Positions 52,801 through 61,691 of a stretch of DNA of 64,000 nucleotides are shown in pieces (position 1 is the stretch's first letter; every line of letters starts with the position of its first letter). The notes under the pieces are model-generated. The model saw only the letters and a list, made by a program, of their open reading frames with translations. It was not told the origin of the DNA and did no database searches. The stretch is from the NCBI RefSeq assembly GCF_005116505.1, contig NZ_SWBR01000005.1:124001-188000 (forward strand). The letters are read 5' to 3'. The DNA comes from Pedobacter polaris (GTDB lineage Bacteria; Bacteroidota; Bacteroidia; Sphingobacteriales; Sphingobacteriaceae). The translations under genes were made by a program, and so were the position numbers.

Positions 52801-54249
52801 TTACCAAACATAGGTTCCGGCAGCACCGCCAGGCAATGTTGTGGTTACAATTTTACCGTTGTCTTTAATGTTAAAAGTTTGATTGTTTGAACTTGTATTC
52901 ATTACAATCAAGACTTTTTTTCCATCTGGTGTTTTAAATGCGACATTTGATATCGTACTGTTTAATGTTGATGCAATACGTATAGAGCCTGGTCTTACAA
53001 ATTTAGAAGCATGTGCAATTACGTAATAGGCAACGTTTCTACTTACTGCAGGAGCAATGGTAATAGCGCCTAAGCAAGTTGTACAACCTCCATCTGGAGT
53101 GTGTGGGTTATAATTCGCATCTGCTGCAAGGTTCCACTCTAATACATTTCTACTCCAGTTTCTGGTAGCTCCAATAACTAAAGTAGATACATGCCATTTT
53201 AAATCTTCGGCAAAATTACCCGGGCCTCCAACCCATTGCTCTGTGAAATAAACGTTTTTGTTGGGATAAGCATTGTGAACTGTAGTTAACGCCGAAATAT
53301 TACCGGCATAAAGATGGAAGGCAGAGCCATCTACATAAGCATTTGCTGCTGGATCTGCTAAAATTGCCATCGGGTAATCTGGGCGATCGGCATTATGGTC
53401 ATAAACAATAATTTTTGTAGTTAAGCCGGCTGTTTGAAATGCTGGACCCAAGGCAGTTTTAATAAAGTTAGCTTGATCTATAGCTTCCATGTACATGCTT
53501 GGTGTGTTGCCGGGATGAAGTGGCTCATTTTGGATAGTGATAGCATCAATGGTAATGCCTTGAGCTTTCATTGCCTGAACATACTTTACAAAGTACTTGG
53601 CATAAGCCTGGTAATATTCAGGTTTTAAACTGCCACCTTTATATGCCTTGTTTGTTTTCATCCATGTTGGTGCAGTCCATGGTGAACCTAATATTTTTAT
53701 GTTAGGGTTAATGGCTAAAATCTTTTTAAGGATAGGTACCAAATCTGTCATTTCTGCATCAATAGAAAAGTAGTCTTGATTTACATCAGTTTGTCCAGTT
53801 GGCCTTTCATTATAGGTAAAAACATTTGCGCTTAAATCTGATGCCCCAATGCTAATTCTTAAATAGCTCACCCCAATTGCATTTTCTTCGGTAGAAAATA
53901 ATTCTTTAATTAAAGCATCTTTTTCTGTTGCGCCAAGGTTATTCATCAACGTTGCACTTCCACCTGTTAATGTATAACCAAATCCATCAATGGTTTGATA
54001 AGCTTGAGTATCATCAATCTCAATAGTGGTGTTAGCATTATTTGCTGCGGTAAAATTCAAAGCAATGTTCTGTTTTTGTAGCAGAGCTGATTTATCTCCT
54101 TTGGTAAGCCAAAAACTAACATCACTGGTTACAGGTGTAGTGGGTGTAGGGTCATCAGGAATTACTGTAGCCTTTTTGGTTCCTTTTTTACAAGCGCAAG
54201 AGCCCAAGGCTATGGCTAAAGCTATACAAGTTGCGGTTAAAAATTTCAT
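52801..54249 (-). CDS. Glycoside hydrolase family 30 lipoprotein
   Basis: A 482-residue surface or periplasmic beta-glycosidase. The lipobox GSC gives lipidated Cys at residue 18. The family start DDTQAYQTIDGFGYTLTGGS is followed by SPWTAPTWMK, the acid/base Glu at 242 in TIQNEPLHPG and the nucleophile Glu at 337 in VYFTEQWVGG. GH30 members act on beta-1,6-glucan, glucosylceramide, fucosides or xylan; the text is nearest to the glucosylceramidase/beta-1,6-glucanase branch, which I infer only. It lies downstream of a SusC/SusD pair and shares a sequence motif with the SusC upstream region. Confidence 0.92.
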   Translation of the reverse strand: MKFLTATCIALAIALGSCACKKGTKKATVIPDDPTPTTPVTSDVSFWLTKGDKSALLQKQNIALNFTAANNANTTIEIDDTQAYQTIDGFGYTLTGGSATLMNNLGATEKDALIKELFSTEENAIGVSYLRISIGASDLSANVFTYNERPTGQTDVNQDYFSIDAEMTDLVPILKKILAINPNIKILGSPWTAPTWMKTNKAYKGGSLKPEYYQAYAKYFVKYVQAMKAQGITIDAITIQNEPLHPGNTPSMYMEAIDQANFIKTALGPAFQTAGLTTKIIVYDHNADRPDYPMAILADPAANAYVDGSAFHLYAGNISALTTVHNAYPNKNVYFTEQWVGGPGNFAEDLKWHVSTLVIGATRNWSRNVLEWNLAADANYNPHTPDGGCTTCLGAITIAPAVSRNVAYYVIAHASKFVRPGSIRIASTLNSTISNVAFKTPDGKKVLIVMNTSSNNQTFNIKDNGKIVTTTLPGGAAGTYVW

Positions 54250-54555
54250 TTGTGTAGAATGGTTTTAAGTTGATGATTTAGATGTCTATTAAAGGATTAA
54301 CGGTTTTAAAACTAGTGAATTAAATATTTATTTTAGATTATTTATTTATATAAATATTTGATTTATAGTTACTTGTGTGTTTTGTGATACGCTTTATTCG
54401 CAATAGACATAAATTGGTTTTAAGCTTACTCATAAATGTTTATAAGGATAATTAGACAGTATTAAAACCTAATTCAATACGCTTAAATAACATGTTGAGA
54501 TTTTGAAAAAATGTGGTATAAAAACAACCTAACTTATTTTTATACCACATTCATA
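54250..54555. other. Region between susD and the GH30 gene
   Basis: A gap of 306 bases. It carries the SusD terminator (54511-54550) and, at 54385-54399, TGATACGCTTTATTC, resembling the repeated motif upstream of SusC. The GH30 gene therefore probably has its own promoter under shared control. Confidence 0.5.
54511..54550 (-). terminator. Rho-independent terminator of the susC-susD unit
   Basis: ATGTGGTATAAAAA and TTTTTATACCACAT are perfect 14-base inverse arms with a loop of 12 bases; on the minus strand a run of T follows. Confidence 0.85.
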
Positions 54556-55971
54556 CTATTTCACATTCGGATTTCTATCAATCTCGGCTTGTGGAATAGG
54601 GAAATAAAGGTTAGCAGTAGAAATATTATATAAATTATTCCCAGCCCCATCTTTTGATGAATTCATTACAGCAACCGCACGGTTGGTACGTAACAAATCA
54701 AACCAACGATGACCTTCAAAGGCTAGCTCTAATCTACGCTCTTTTTCAATTGCCAAACGCATACTAGCTTGATCTATTGCAGGTGTACTGCCTAAACTAA
54801 CACGACCTCTAATTTGGTTTACAATTGGTTTAGCAGTAGCCCATCCACCAGCGCTCGCTTCGTTTAAAGCTTCAGCTTTTAGCAATAAAATATCGGCTAA
54901 CCTGATAATGTAACTATCGCTTTTATCATCAGCTCTATATTTGTTAATGTATGGATAGTTTGCTTTAGCCCAGTAAGAATCACTCCAACCTTCGGTTGTT
55001 GCATTCATGAAATAGATACTTGCGTTTCTACGAATTAAATCACCTTCATCATTAAAAGCCTTTACTAAATCGTTAGATGGAGTACAAAATCTTTTCCAAC
55101 CGGTACCAACAATTACACTTGGCATCCAATTGCCATGTTGTCCACCCCAACCGTCATATTGCATTTCCCAAATGGCTTCACTGTTGTTTTTGTTAGCAGC
55201 GTCAAATAAGCCATTGTAACTGCCAAATAAACTATAGCCATTTGCAATAGTTAAATCGCAATATTGCAACACTTTTGCCCAATCTGGTGTAGGTTTTGAA
55301 GCATATACTTTAGCTAGTAAAGCATTAGCAACACCTTTTGTAATGATCCCTTTATTTGCAGAGGTAGTTTTTGCATTTGTTGCTGCAAATTCTAAGTCTT
55401 TAATAATCTGGGTATAAACAGCATCAATACTAGCCTTTGCAGGTTGCATTTCGCTTAAATTAGCTGGTGTTTTTAAAACCAAAGGCACGGCACCAAATAA
55501 ACGTACCAAATTAAAATACATGTAAGCTCTTAATCCGCTTGCTTCTGCTAAGATTTCGTTTCTACGGTTTCCTGCATCTAAAGCTGGGTCTTGAATATTA
55601 GGAACATTTTCTAGTACCTCGTTTGCATTTTTAATGTCTGAATATAAAGAACCCCAATCTCTACCTACGTTACCATTAGTAGAGTTCGCTTTGAATAAAT
55701 CAATGTCAATATTGGCCTGGTTGTCTCCTCCAGCATAAGCATTATCAGCAGTAACATCACCATTGATCATGTAATCCCAAATGTGATAATCGTTATACAT
55801 CCCATCATATGCTCCCTGTAATAATTTTTCTGCAGCTTCTTTGTTTACAAAAGCTACATCTCCTGTAACTTGATTAATTGGGTCTTTTTCCAAGAAATCT
55901 TTTTTACAACCGCTTTGAACGGTTAATGCTAAGGCACCAAATGCCAGCAATGAATATATTTTAGTTTTCAT
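54556..55971 (-). CDS. SusD/RagB surface substrate-binding lipoprotein
   Basis: A 471-residue lipoprotein with SGC giving lipidated Cys at residue 22, then the common KKDFLEKDP start. The SusD core has SGLRAYMYFNLVRLFGAVPL and the C-terminal ERRLELAFEGHRWFDLLRTN, ending YFPIPQAEIDRNPNVK. It follows SusC after 11 bases on the same strand. The aromatic-rich segment WEMQYDGWGGQHGNWMPS may line the glycan site. The GH30 gene downstream suggests a beta-glucan-like substrate. Confidence 0.95.
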   Translation of the reverse strand: MKTKIYSLLAFGALALTVQSGCKKDFLEKDPINQVTGDVAFVNKEAAEKLLQGAYDGMYNDYHIWDYMINGDVTADNAYAGGDNQANIDIDLFKANSTNGNVGRDWGSLYSDIKNANEVLENVPNIQDPALDAGNRRNEILAEASGLRAYMYFNLVRLFGAVPLVLKTPANLSEMQPAKASIDAVYTQIIKDLEFAATNAKTTSANKGIITKGVANALLAKVYASKPTPDWAKVLQYCDLTIANGYSLFGSYNGLFDAANKNNSEAIWEMQYDGWGGQHGNWMPSVIVGTGWKRFCTPSNDLVKAFNDEGDLIRRNASIYFMNATTEGWSDSYWAKANYPYINKYRADDKSDSYIIRLADILLLKAEALNEASAGGWATAKPIVNQIRGRVSLGSTPAIDQASMRLAIEKERRLELAFEGHRWFDLLRTNRAVAVMNSSKDGAGNNLYNISTANLYFPIPQAEIDRNPNVK

Positions 55972-55982
55972 CTTTTTTATAA

Positions 55983-58898
55983 TTAAAAGCCAACATTAAC
56001 ACCAAATAAGAAAGTTCTAGCTTGTGGGTAGGTTCCATAATCTACTCCCATTGATGGACCATTTGCACCATATTGATTTACTTCTGGATCAAAACCTGAA
56101 TAATCAGTAAACGTTAAAAGGTTATATCCCGTTGCAAAAATGTTTACTTTGCTCATTCTCATTCTGCCTAAAGTTAATTTACCTAAGCTATAAGAAAGCG
56201 TTGCTGATTTAAGTCTTAAATAAGAACCATCTTCAACAAAACGGCTTGATGTTCTGGTATTGTCTGAATTGCTTTTTAGGGCTTTTGGAATGTCGGTAAC
56301 TTGACCTGGAGTAGTCCATCTTCTCAATACAGCCGCTGATTGATTTTTCGAATCATTTAAGCTTTCTAGATCTATACGAGAAGCATTAAAAACATCATTG
56401 CCTTGTACGCCTTGGAAGAAGAATGAGAAACCAAAATTTCCAAAAGTCATACTGTTGTTAATGCCATAAGTAAATTTAGGTTGAGCAGAACCAATAAATG
56501 TACGGTCATCAGCAGTTATACCAGGAACGCCATCTATATCTGCATAATCAATCATACCAGTTGCTGGATTTACCCCGTTAGAAACATAGCCATAAAAACT
56601 ACCCAATGGTCTTCCTTCAACAATTCTAACAGCCGCAGTACGCTCGTAAATACCGGCAAAATCTAATGATTTAGTAGTAATACCTAAGCTTGTTACCTTA
56701 TTTCTGTTTAGTGAGAAGTTTAAATCGGTGTTCCAAGTAAATTTATCTTTTATAAAATTTTTGGTTGATAGTACAAACTCAAAACCTTTATTTTCCATTG
56801 CACCAACATTTAGGGATTGTGCACCTAAACCAGATGATGGAGGCAATTGTACGCTAACTAATAAATCTGTTGTTTTTTTGATGTAGGCATCAGCAGTGAA
56901 TGTTAATCTGCTGTTAAACATGGTTAAGTCTAAACCAATATTAGTTTGTGTAGTTTTTTCCCAAGTTAAATTCTCATTGGCAGGCTGAGAAAGGCCATAA
57001 CCACCTTGTGCATTAATCTGATATAATTTTAAATAGGCATAATCTCCAATACCTTCATCATTACCAACTTGACCCCAGCTACCTCTTAATTTCAAGTCGT
57101 TAATTGTTTTGCTGTCTTTCATAAAGTTCTCAGCAGAAATTCTCCATCCAGCAGAAACAGAAGGGAAATAACCAAATCTGTTACCCTTTTTAAAACGAGA
57201 TGAACCATCTGCTCTAAAGTTAGATGACAGTAAATATTTGCCATCGTATGAATAACTTACACGACCTAAGTAAGATCTTTTAGACCATTGTGCTCTAGAT
57301 GGTGGGCCTACAGCAGCAACAGCTGTTCCATCATTTAGCAATGCGTTAGTTGTTGGATCGGTAAATTTGGTAATCTCATAATTACTATAGGTCCAGTCAG
57401 ATTCTTGAAGAGTATATCCTGCAGTTGCAGAAAAATCATGTTTACCTACTTTTTTAGCATAGCTTAAAATATTCTCATTTAACCATACATGATCTTTAGT
57501 ATCATTATACCTAAACAATCCTTTTTGTGCTCTACCATAATCTGTAGAATAAGGATCTATAAAATAGTTATAATGGTTTGTGCTTGAGTTAGTACTGATA
57601 CTAGATTTGAATGAAAGGTCTTTAGTGAATTTAATTTCACCAGCAAAAGCACCTATAAATCTTAGGTTTCTGTTGGCATTGATGCCAGCAAATGCATTAG
57701 CAATTGGGTTTTCCCAACCACCCGCATTTGGGTTACCTGCGTAAGTTCCGTTAGGTAAATAGATCCCAATGTTTGGAGGGGTAGTTAATGCAGATAAAAT
57801 AGTTCCACCTCTTGCAACACCAGCATTATCACTAACGTCTCTAGATTTGCCAGAAGTTAAAACAGCATTACCATATATCTTTAACCATTTGGTTAAGTTT
57901 TGCGAACCATTGAAGTTTAAAGTATAACGATCTAATTTAGCAGGAGCAACGATACCTTTATCTTGTTGGTAACCAGAAGAGAAGTAATATTGGCCACCTT
58001 TAATACCGCCAGATAAAGAAACTTGATAATTTTGTTGAGTTCCAGTACCAAAAGTTAAATCTTGCCAATCTGTGTTTGCAGCTCCATCTGTAGCATAACC
58101 ACCTAGTTCAGTTAATAAAGCAACGTATTGCTCTTTATTTAACACATCTTGAGTTTGCCATAGGTTAGAAAATCCAGTAAATGCATTTAAGCCTACTTTT
58201 AGTTGACCAGAAATACCTTTTTTAGTAGTAATTAGGACCACACCATTAGCACCACTCGAACCATAAATTGCAGCTGCAGATGCATCTTTCAAAATGGTCA
58301 TTGTTTCTACATCGGCAGGATTTACAAAACTAGCATCTCTAGAAGTAATTCCATCAATTACATATAAAGGACTGTTGGATGCGGTGATAGAAGTATTACC
58401 ACGAATACTTACTGCTACACCAGCACCTGGTTTACCAGATTGTGAAATGATTTGAACCCCCGCTGCCTTACCTTGTATAGCTTGCAAAGGATTAGTTACT
58501 GGCTGATTTTCTATGTCTTTAGCAGAAACAGAAACAACCGCTGTTGTTAAATCTTTTTTAACCTGAGTACCATAACCAACTACAACTACTTCATTCAGTT
58601 GGTTGTTGTCTTCGGACATGGTTACGTAAATTGAAGTTCTATTATTTACGGCTTCTTCTATAGATTTAAAACCCATAAATGAAAAGGTAAGCGTAGCATT
58701 AGCAGGTGCTTTAAGTGTAAAAGTACCATTGGCAGCTGTTGATGCTCCTAAGTTGGTGCCCTTAACTTGAACAGATGCACCAGGAATAGGTAAGCCTTGT
58801 TGGTCTTTTACCTGACCACTTACCGTGATATCTTGTGCCATGGCAAAACCCATTCCGCAGCAGAGCAATACAATAAATAGGGTAAATTTTTTTCTCAT
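55983..58898 (-). CDS. SusC/RagA TonB-dependent outer membrane transporter
   Basis: A 971-residue importer without an STN domain. The signal peptide is residues 1-22 (ending GFAMAQ). A carboxypeptidase-regulatory-like domain follows (about 24-100, VSGQVKDQQGLPIPGASVQV), then the TonB box region and plug (NEVVVVGYGTQVKKDLTTAV, GSSGANGVVLI), and the barrel ending TFLFGVNVGF. The ATG at 58898 is preferred to an in-frame TTG at 58919. Lacking STN, it cannot signal through FecR, and no sigma factor is near, so control must come from elsewhere, possibly from the membrane protein encoded upstream. Confidence 0.96.
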   Translation of the reverse strand: MRKKFTLFIVLLCCGMGFAMAQDITVSGQVKDQQGLPIPGASVQVKGTNLGASTAANGTFTLKAPANATLTFSFMGFKSIEEAVNNRTSIYVTMSEDNNQLNEVVVVGYGTQVKKDLTTAVVSVSAKDIENQPVTNPLQAIQGKAAGVQIISQSGKPGAGVAVSIRGNTSITASNSPLYVIDGITSRDASFVNPADVETMTILKDASAAAIYGSSGANGVVLITTKKGISGQLKVGLNAFTGFSNLWQTQDVLNKEQYVALLTELGGYATDGAANTDWQDLTFGTGTQQNYQVSLSGGIKGGQYYFSSGYQQDKGIVAPAKLDRYTLNFNGSQNLTKWLKIYGNAVLTSGKSRDVSDNAGVARGGTILSALTTPPNIGIYLPNGTYAGNPNAGGWENPIANAFAGINANRNLRFIGAFAGEIKFTKDLSFKSSISTNSSTNHYNYFIDPYSTDYGRAQKGLFRYNDTKDHVWLNENILSYAKKVGKHDFSATAGYTLQESDWTYSNYEITKFTDPTTNALLNDGTAVAAVGPPSRAQWSKRSYLGRVSYSYDGKYLLSSNFRADGSSRFKKGNRFGYFPSVSAGWRISAENFMKDSKTINDLKLRGSWGQVGNDEGIGDYAYLKLYQINAQGGYGLSQPANENLTWEKTTQTNIGLDLTMFNSRLTFTADAYIKKTTDLLVSVQLPPSSGLGAQSLNVGAMENKGFEFVLSTKNFIKDKFTWNTDLNFSLNRNKVTSLGITTKSLDFAGIYERTAAVRIVEGRPLGSFYGYVSNGVNPATGMIDYADIDGVPGITADDRTFIGSAQPKFTYGINNSMTFGNFGFSFFFQGVQGNDVFNASRIDLESLNDSKNQSAAVLRRWTTPGQVTDIPKALKSNSDNTRTSSRFVEDGSYLRLKSATLSYSLGKLTLGRMRMSKVNIFATGYNLLTFTDYSGFDPEVNQYGANGPSMGVDYGTYPQARTFLFGVNVGF

Positions 58899-59025
58899 GA
58901 TTTTTTGGTTAGTATACAATTAAATTTAGTTGGGATAAAGTTAAGGCCATTTATAGCCAATATCCAAGAGAATTGATAAAAATATTTTTTATAACTATCT
59001 GATAATTAATATATTATGAATATTT

Positions 59026-59135
59026 CGATACGCTACAATACCCTAAATTGAAAACTCGTTTAGTGCTGATATACAGCACATAAGCTATGCTTTTTGTAGT
59101 CGTTTAGCTATAGACCCGATACGCTTCAGTACCCT
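59026..59135 (-). promoter_or_regulatory. Direct repeat upstream of susC, probable operator
   Basis: CGATACGCTACAATACCCT (59026-59044) recurs as CGATACGCTTCAGTACCCT (59117-59135), 17 of 19 identical, 91 bases apart. Between them is the inverted repeat GTGCTG-ATATA-CAGCAC (59063-59079), and CGTTTAG occurs twice (59056, 59101). GATACGCT also lies 137 bases before the GH30 start; here the near copy is 129 bases before the susC start. The gap 58899-59215 holds no gene. Confidence 0.55.
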
Positions 59136-59215
59136 TTATTTTTATTTGTAAAAACAAGGTATTTTTAACCTTAAAATGAGCTAAATAATCTTGATTACTG
59201 CTGTTGGCTCAAGAT

Positions 59216-61111
59216 TTAATCTAGAACAAGTAGACTCCAGCCGTTTTTATTGGCTTTTTTTAGGCTTGATTTACGTTCTTCCATTACTGTCTTAATGCGG
59301 GTGCCATAAGTCCAACAGGTACTTTGTCTAATATTTAATAATTCTGAAAGCTTATGCGAGGAGATTTTTCCCTTTGTAGAATAGATCAGAAAAATCATGT
59401 AGAATGCTTTATTAATAGGAATACGGGTATTATGGAAGATGGTGTAGGTGGTAACAGATTCTTCATATGCACATTTGCTACACCGCCTACTATAAGAAAT
59501 ATGCCCAGTATAAAAGTGTGTGTTTTTGCATTTACGGCAGGTATAACCATTTTGCCATTTTAGTTCGGCTAAAAAAGCATTACAGCTTTCCTTATCAGGA
59601 TAAATTTTACTGAACTCTTCAAAATCTACATCAGCAGACATTACACGATCTCTAGTTACTTTTTCTACATTAACCTGTAGCTCATGGTTATCTTGCTCAA
59701 GTAGAACATTCATTCTAGAAATTTCTTCGGCCTGTTGTTTTAATTGGTCGTTGGCTTTTAGCAACTCTTCATTTTGTGCCTCAATGATAATTGATTTATG
59801 GAAAACCTCTTTGGTACGTTGTTCTACCTGTTTTTCTAATTCTTGATTTAAGCTGTCTTTTAATTTAACATTAACAGCCATTTGTTGAATAATTTGCCTT
59901 TGTGCTTTGTCTTTTTTCTTTTTAAGGATACGAACTTTATCACCTATGGCAAATGATAAAAACACCATTTCTAGCACAAAACAAAAGCTTAAACTATAAT
60001 AGGTGATGATGCCAAAGTTGAGCCATTCTAAACCTAGCATTATCAAAAACTTTAAGGTAAAGCCAAAAAATAGAAAGCTGTAGCCTAATACAAAAAACCT
60101 TGCAGGTTGGTACCCTCTTTTAAAAATGTAAATTCCAGTAAAAAACGCGACAGAGAGTGGAATGAACTCTAAAAATTTATAGCTGAAAAGGTTTTGATCA
60201 AATAGTAGGCTATAAATGAAAAATGCACTTCTGGCAATAATGATTCCAATGATTAATTTATTGAGACGTGGTGCTTTAGCTTTTACAAAAAGGAGTTCTC
60301 GGGTAAAGAGCAAAGCAAAAATGCTGGTGCCATACAGAAAAAAAGCATAGGCAATTTGATTCCATGCAGGAGAGTTTGGCCAGAGGTACTGATAAGCAAT
60401 GCCATCTGAGCTCATCTCGAAAAATCCTACACTTAAATTATACAATACATAAAAAAGGTATTGTTTTTGGCGCATGGCGATAAACATGATCAGGTTGTAA
60501 AAGCTGAAGACCAAAATCATCCCATAAAAAACACCAAAATAAAAGTACTCGTCTAAGGCATAAGAAATAAACCAATTTACCGAACGTAAAACAATTATTG
60601 CGTCAGAAATTTGAGAAGAACGAAGCTTGAAATAATAAGTTTGAACTTTGTCATTGTTGTTATCTAAATAGATTTCGAAGTTTTTATGATGGAGATTACG
60701 CTTTTCAAAACCAAATTGATCTCCCAGTTCCTTTATTTCATAGCTACCATTACTTTTTGGAATATAAGCTGTGATATGATCTATAGTTTGATCGAAAAAT
60801 TCTAATAGAAACCTATTTTTAGCTAAACTATTGTGTTTAATCTTAATGCGAAACCAATAACTGGTATTTAGCTCTTTAGTTTGAGGGGTACTCGCAGGAC
60901 TAGGAATAAATTTTTTATCAAATGCGGCACTGCTCACTTCTTTAAAGGAAAATTGGTCACTTGCATCTTTTAAAAACTCAATTTCGCTGAAATTAAATAT
61001 ATGTTGGTCTACTTCATCCTGAACAGCGACAATCTTTTGTGCATTTGAAGTATAGCTTATTATACATAGGATGAATAATATATATGTTATTTTCAAAAGA
61101 GACTTGATCAT
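59216..61111 (-). CDS. 7TMR-DISM membrane sensor fused to an IS1595-type transposase zinc ribbon
   Basis: A 631-residue protein. Signal peptide about 1-24; extracytoplasmic 7TMR-DISMED2-like beta domain about 30-170 (SYWFRIKIKH, YYFKLRSSQ); seven membrane segments about 190-395 (7TMR-DISM_7TM); a coiled coil about 400-490; then a zinc ribbon with C525, C528, C544 and C547 (CRKCKNT, RRCSKCAYE), followed by TIFHNTRIPINKAFYMIFLI and a helix-turn-helix-like KISSHKLSELLNIRQSTCW. The last part matches the IS1595 transposase N-terminal domain; the DDE catalytic domain is absent. There are no kinase or phosphatase motifs. It is likely a one-component transmembrane DNA-binding regulator of the adjacent susC-susD-GH30 genes. 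The TACCTTTG box at 61137-61144 (minus) may be its promoter. Confidence 0.85.
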   Translation of the reverse strand: MIKSLLKITYILFILCIISYTSNAQKIVAVQDEVDQHIFNFSEIEFLKDASDQFSFKEVSSAAFDKKFIPSPASTPQTKELNTSYWFRIKIKHNSLAKNRFLLEFFDQTIDHITAYIPKSNGSYEIKELGDQFGFEKRNLHHKNFEIYLDNNNDKVQTYYFKLRSSQISDAIIVLRSVNWFISYALDEYFYFGVFYGMILVFSFYNLIMFIAMRQKQYLFYVLYNLSVGFFEMSSDGIAYQYLWPNSPAWNQIAYAFFLYGTSIFALLFTRELLFVKAKAPRLNKLIIGIIIARSAFFIYSLLFDQNLFSYKFLEFIPLSVAFFTGIYIFKRGYQPARFFVLGYSFLFFGFTLKFLIMLGLEWLNFGIITYYSLSFCFVLEMVFLSFAIGDKVRILKKKKDKAQRQIIQQMAVNVKLKDSLNQELEKQVEQRTKEVFHKSIIIEAQNEELLKANDQLKQQAEEISRMNVLLEQDNHELQVNVEKVTRDRVMSADVDFEEFSKIYPDKESCNAFLAELKWQNGYTCRKCKNTHFYTGHISYSRRCSKCAYEESVTTYTIFHNTRIPINKAFYMIFLIYSTKGKISSHKLSELLNIRQSTCWTYGTRIKTVMEERKSSLKKANKNGWSLLVLD

Positions 61112-61136
61112 TCTTTAGCTAACAGTTTAGGGGATA

Positions 61137-61144
61137 CAAAGGTA
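61137..61144 (-). promoter_or_regulatory. Possible -7 promoter box of the 7TMR-DISM gene
   Basis: The minus strand reads TACCTTTG, fitting TAnnTTTG, about 26 bases before the ATG. The -33 element is not clear. Confidence 0.4.
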
Positions 61145-61244
61145 AACATAAGCTTTAAACTTTATTTCGTAAGTTGAGTGAAATAAGTGAACATGTTTGA
61201 GGGTATGCCAATTTTTAAGACCTACATATAGCAAACTTGATTTA

Positions 61245-61691
61245 TCACTTTGCTAATAACCTTCTATGGTAGTTGATTTGCCCTAGATGATAGGTTAAAT
61301 GTGTAGTTAAATGGATGAGAAAAAAACCAATTGAGGCTTTGCTTTCAAAAACAAGTACGGGATATTCTCTACTTAAATCTTCATCGCTGATCAAGCTTAA
61401 TGATTTATCAACCACTTTAATGGTCTGGTCGATCATCATTAACAATTCTGATTTAGGAATGTCTTTTAAAGAAAATTCTAGTTCTCTATTCCTAATATAA
61501 CCAGATTTTCCAAGTTCTGCTCCAATGTAAGTATTTAGGTTTCCTATCAAGTGTAAACACAAATTACCAGCAGAATTTTTAATATCCCCACTTATTTTCC
61601 AAAGTTGAGCTTCATCTTGATAGGCGGCTATTTCTATTTTTAATCTATTGAGGTCTCTATTGAAAATGGTTTTTAGGTTTTCGGTTATCAT
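61245..61691 (-). CDS. DinB-like (DUF1572-type) four-helix protein
   Basis: A 148-residue helical protein of the DinB/YfiT superfamily: LCLHLIGNLNTYIGAELGKS near 46-65 and HLTTHLTYHLGQINYHRR near the C-terminus supply the three metal-binding His positions of the fold. The molecular role is unknown; relatives include metal-dependent thiol transferases. Its start overlaps the stop of the upstream DUF1572-AlkD gene by four bases (ATGA), so the two are translationally coupled. Confidence 0.87.
   Translation of the reverse strand: MITENLKTIFNRDLNRLKIEIAAYQDEAQLWKISGDIKNSAGNLCLHLIGNLNTYIGAELGKSGYIRNRELEFSLKDIPKSELLMMIDQTIKVVDKSLSLISDEDLSREYPVLVFESKASIGFFLIHLTTHLTYHLGQINYHRRLLAK

Noticed and set aside
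59216..59650. An insertion sequence of the IS1595 type
   Set aside because: The transposase-like part is only the zinc ribbon and HTH end of a long membrane protein. There is no DDE domain, terminal inverted repeat or target duplication.
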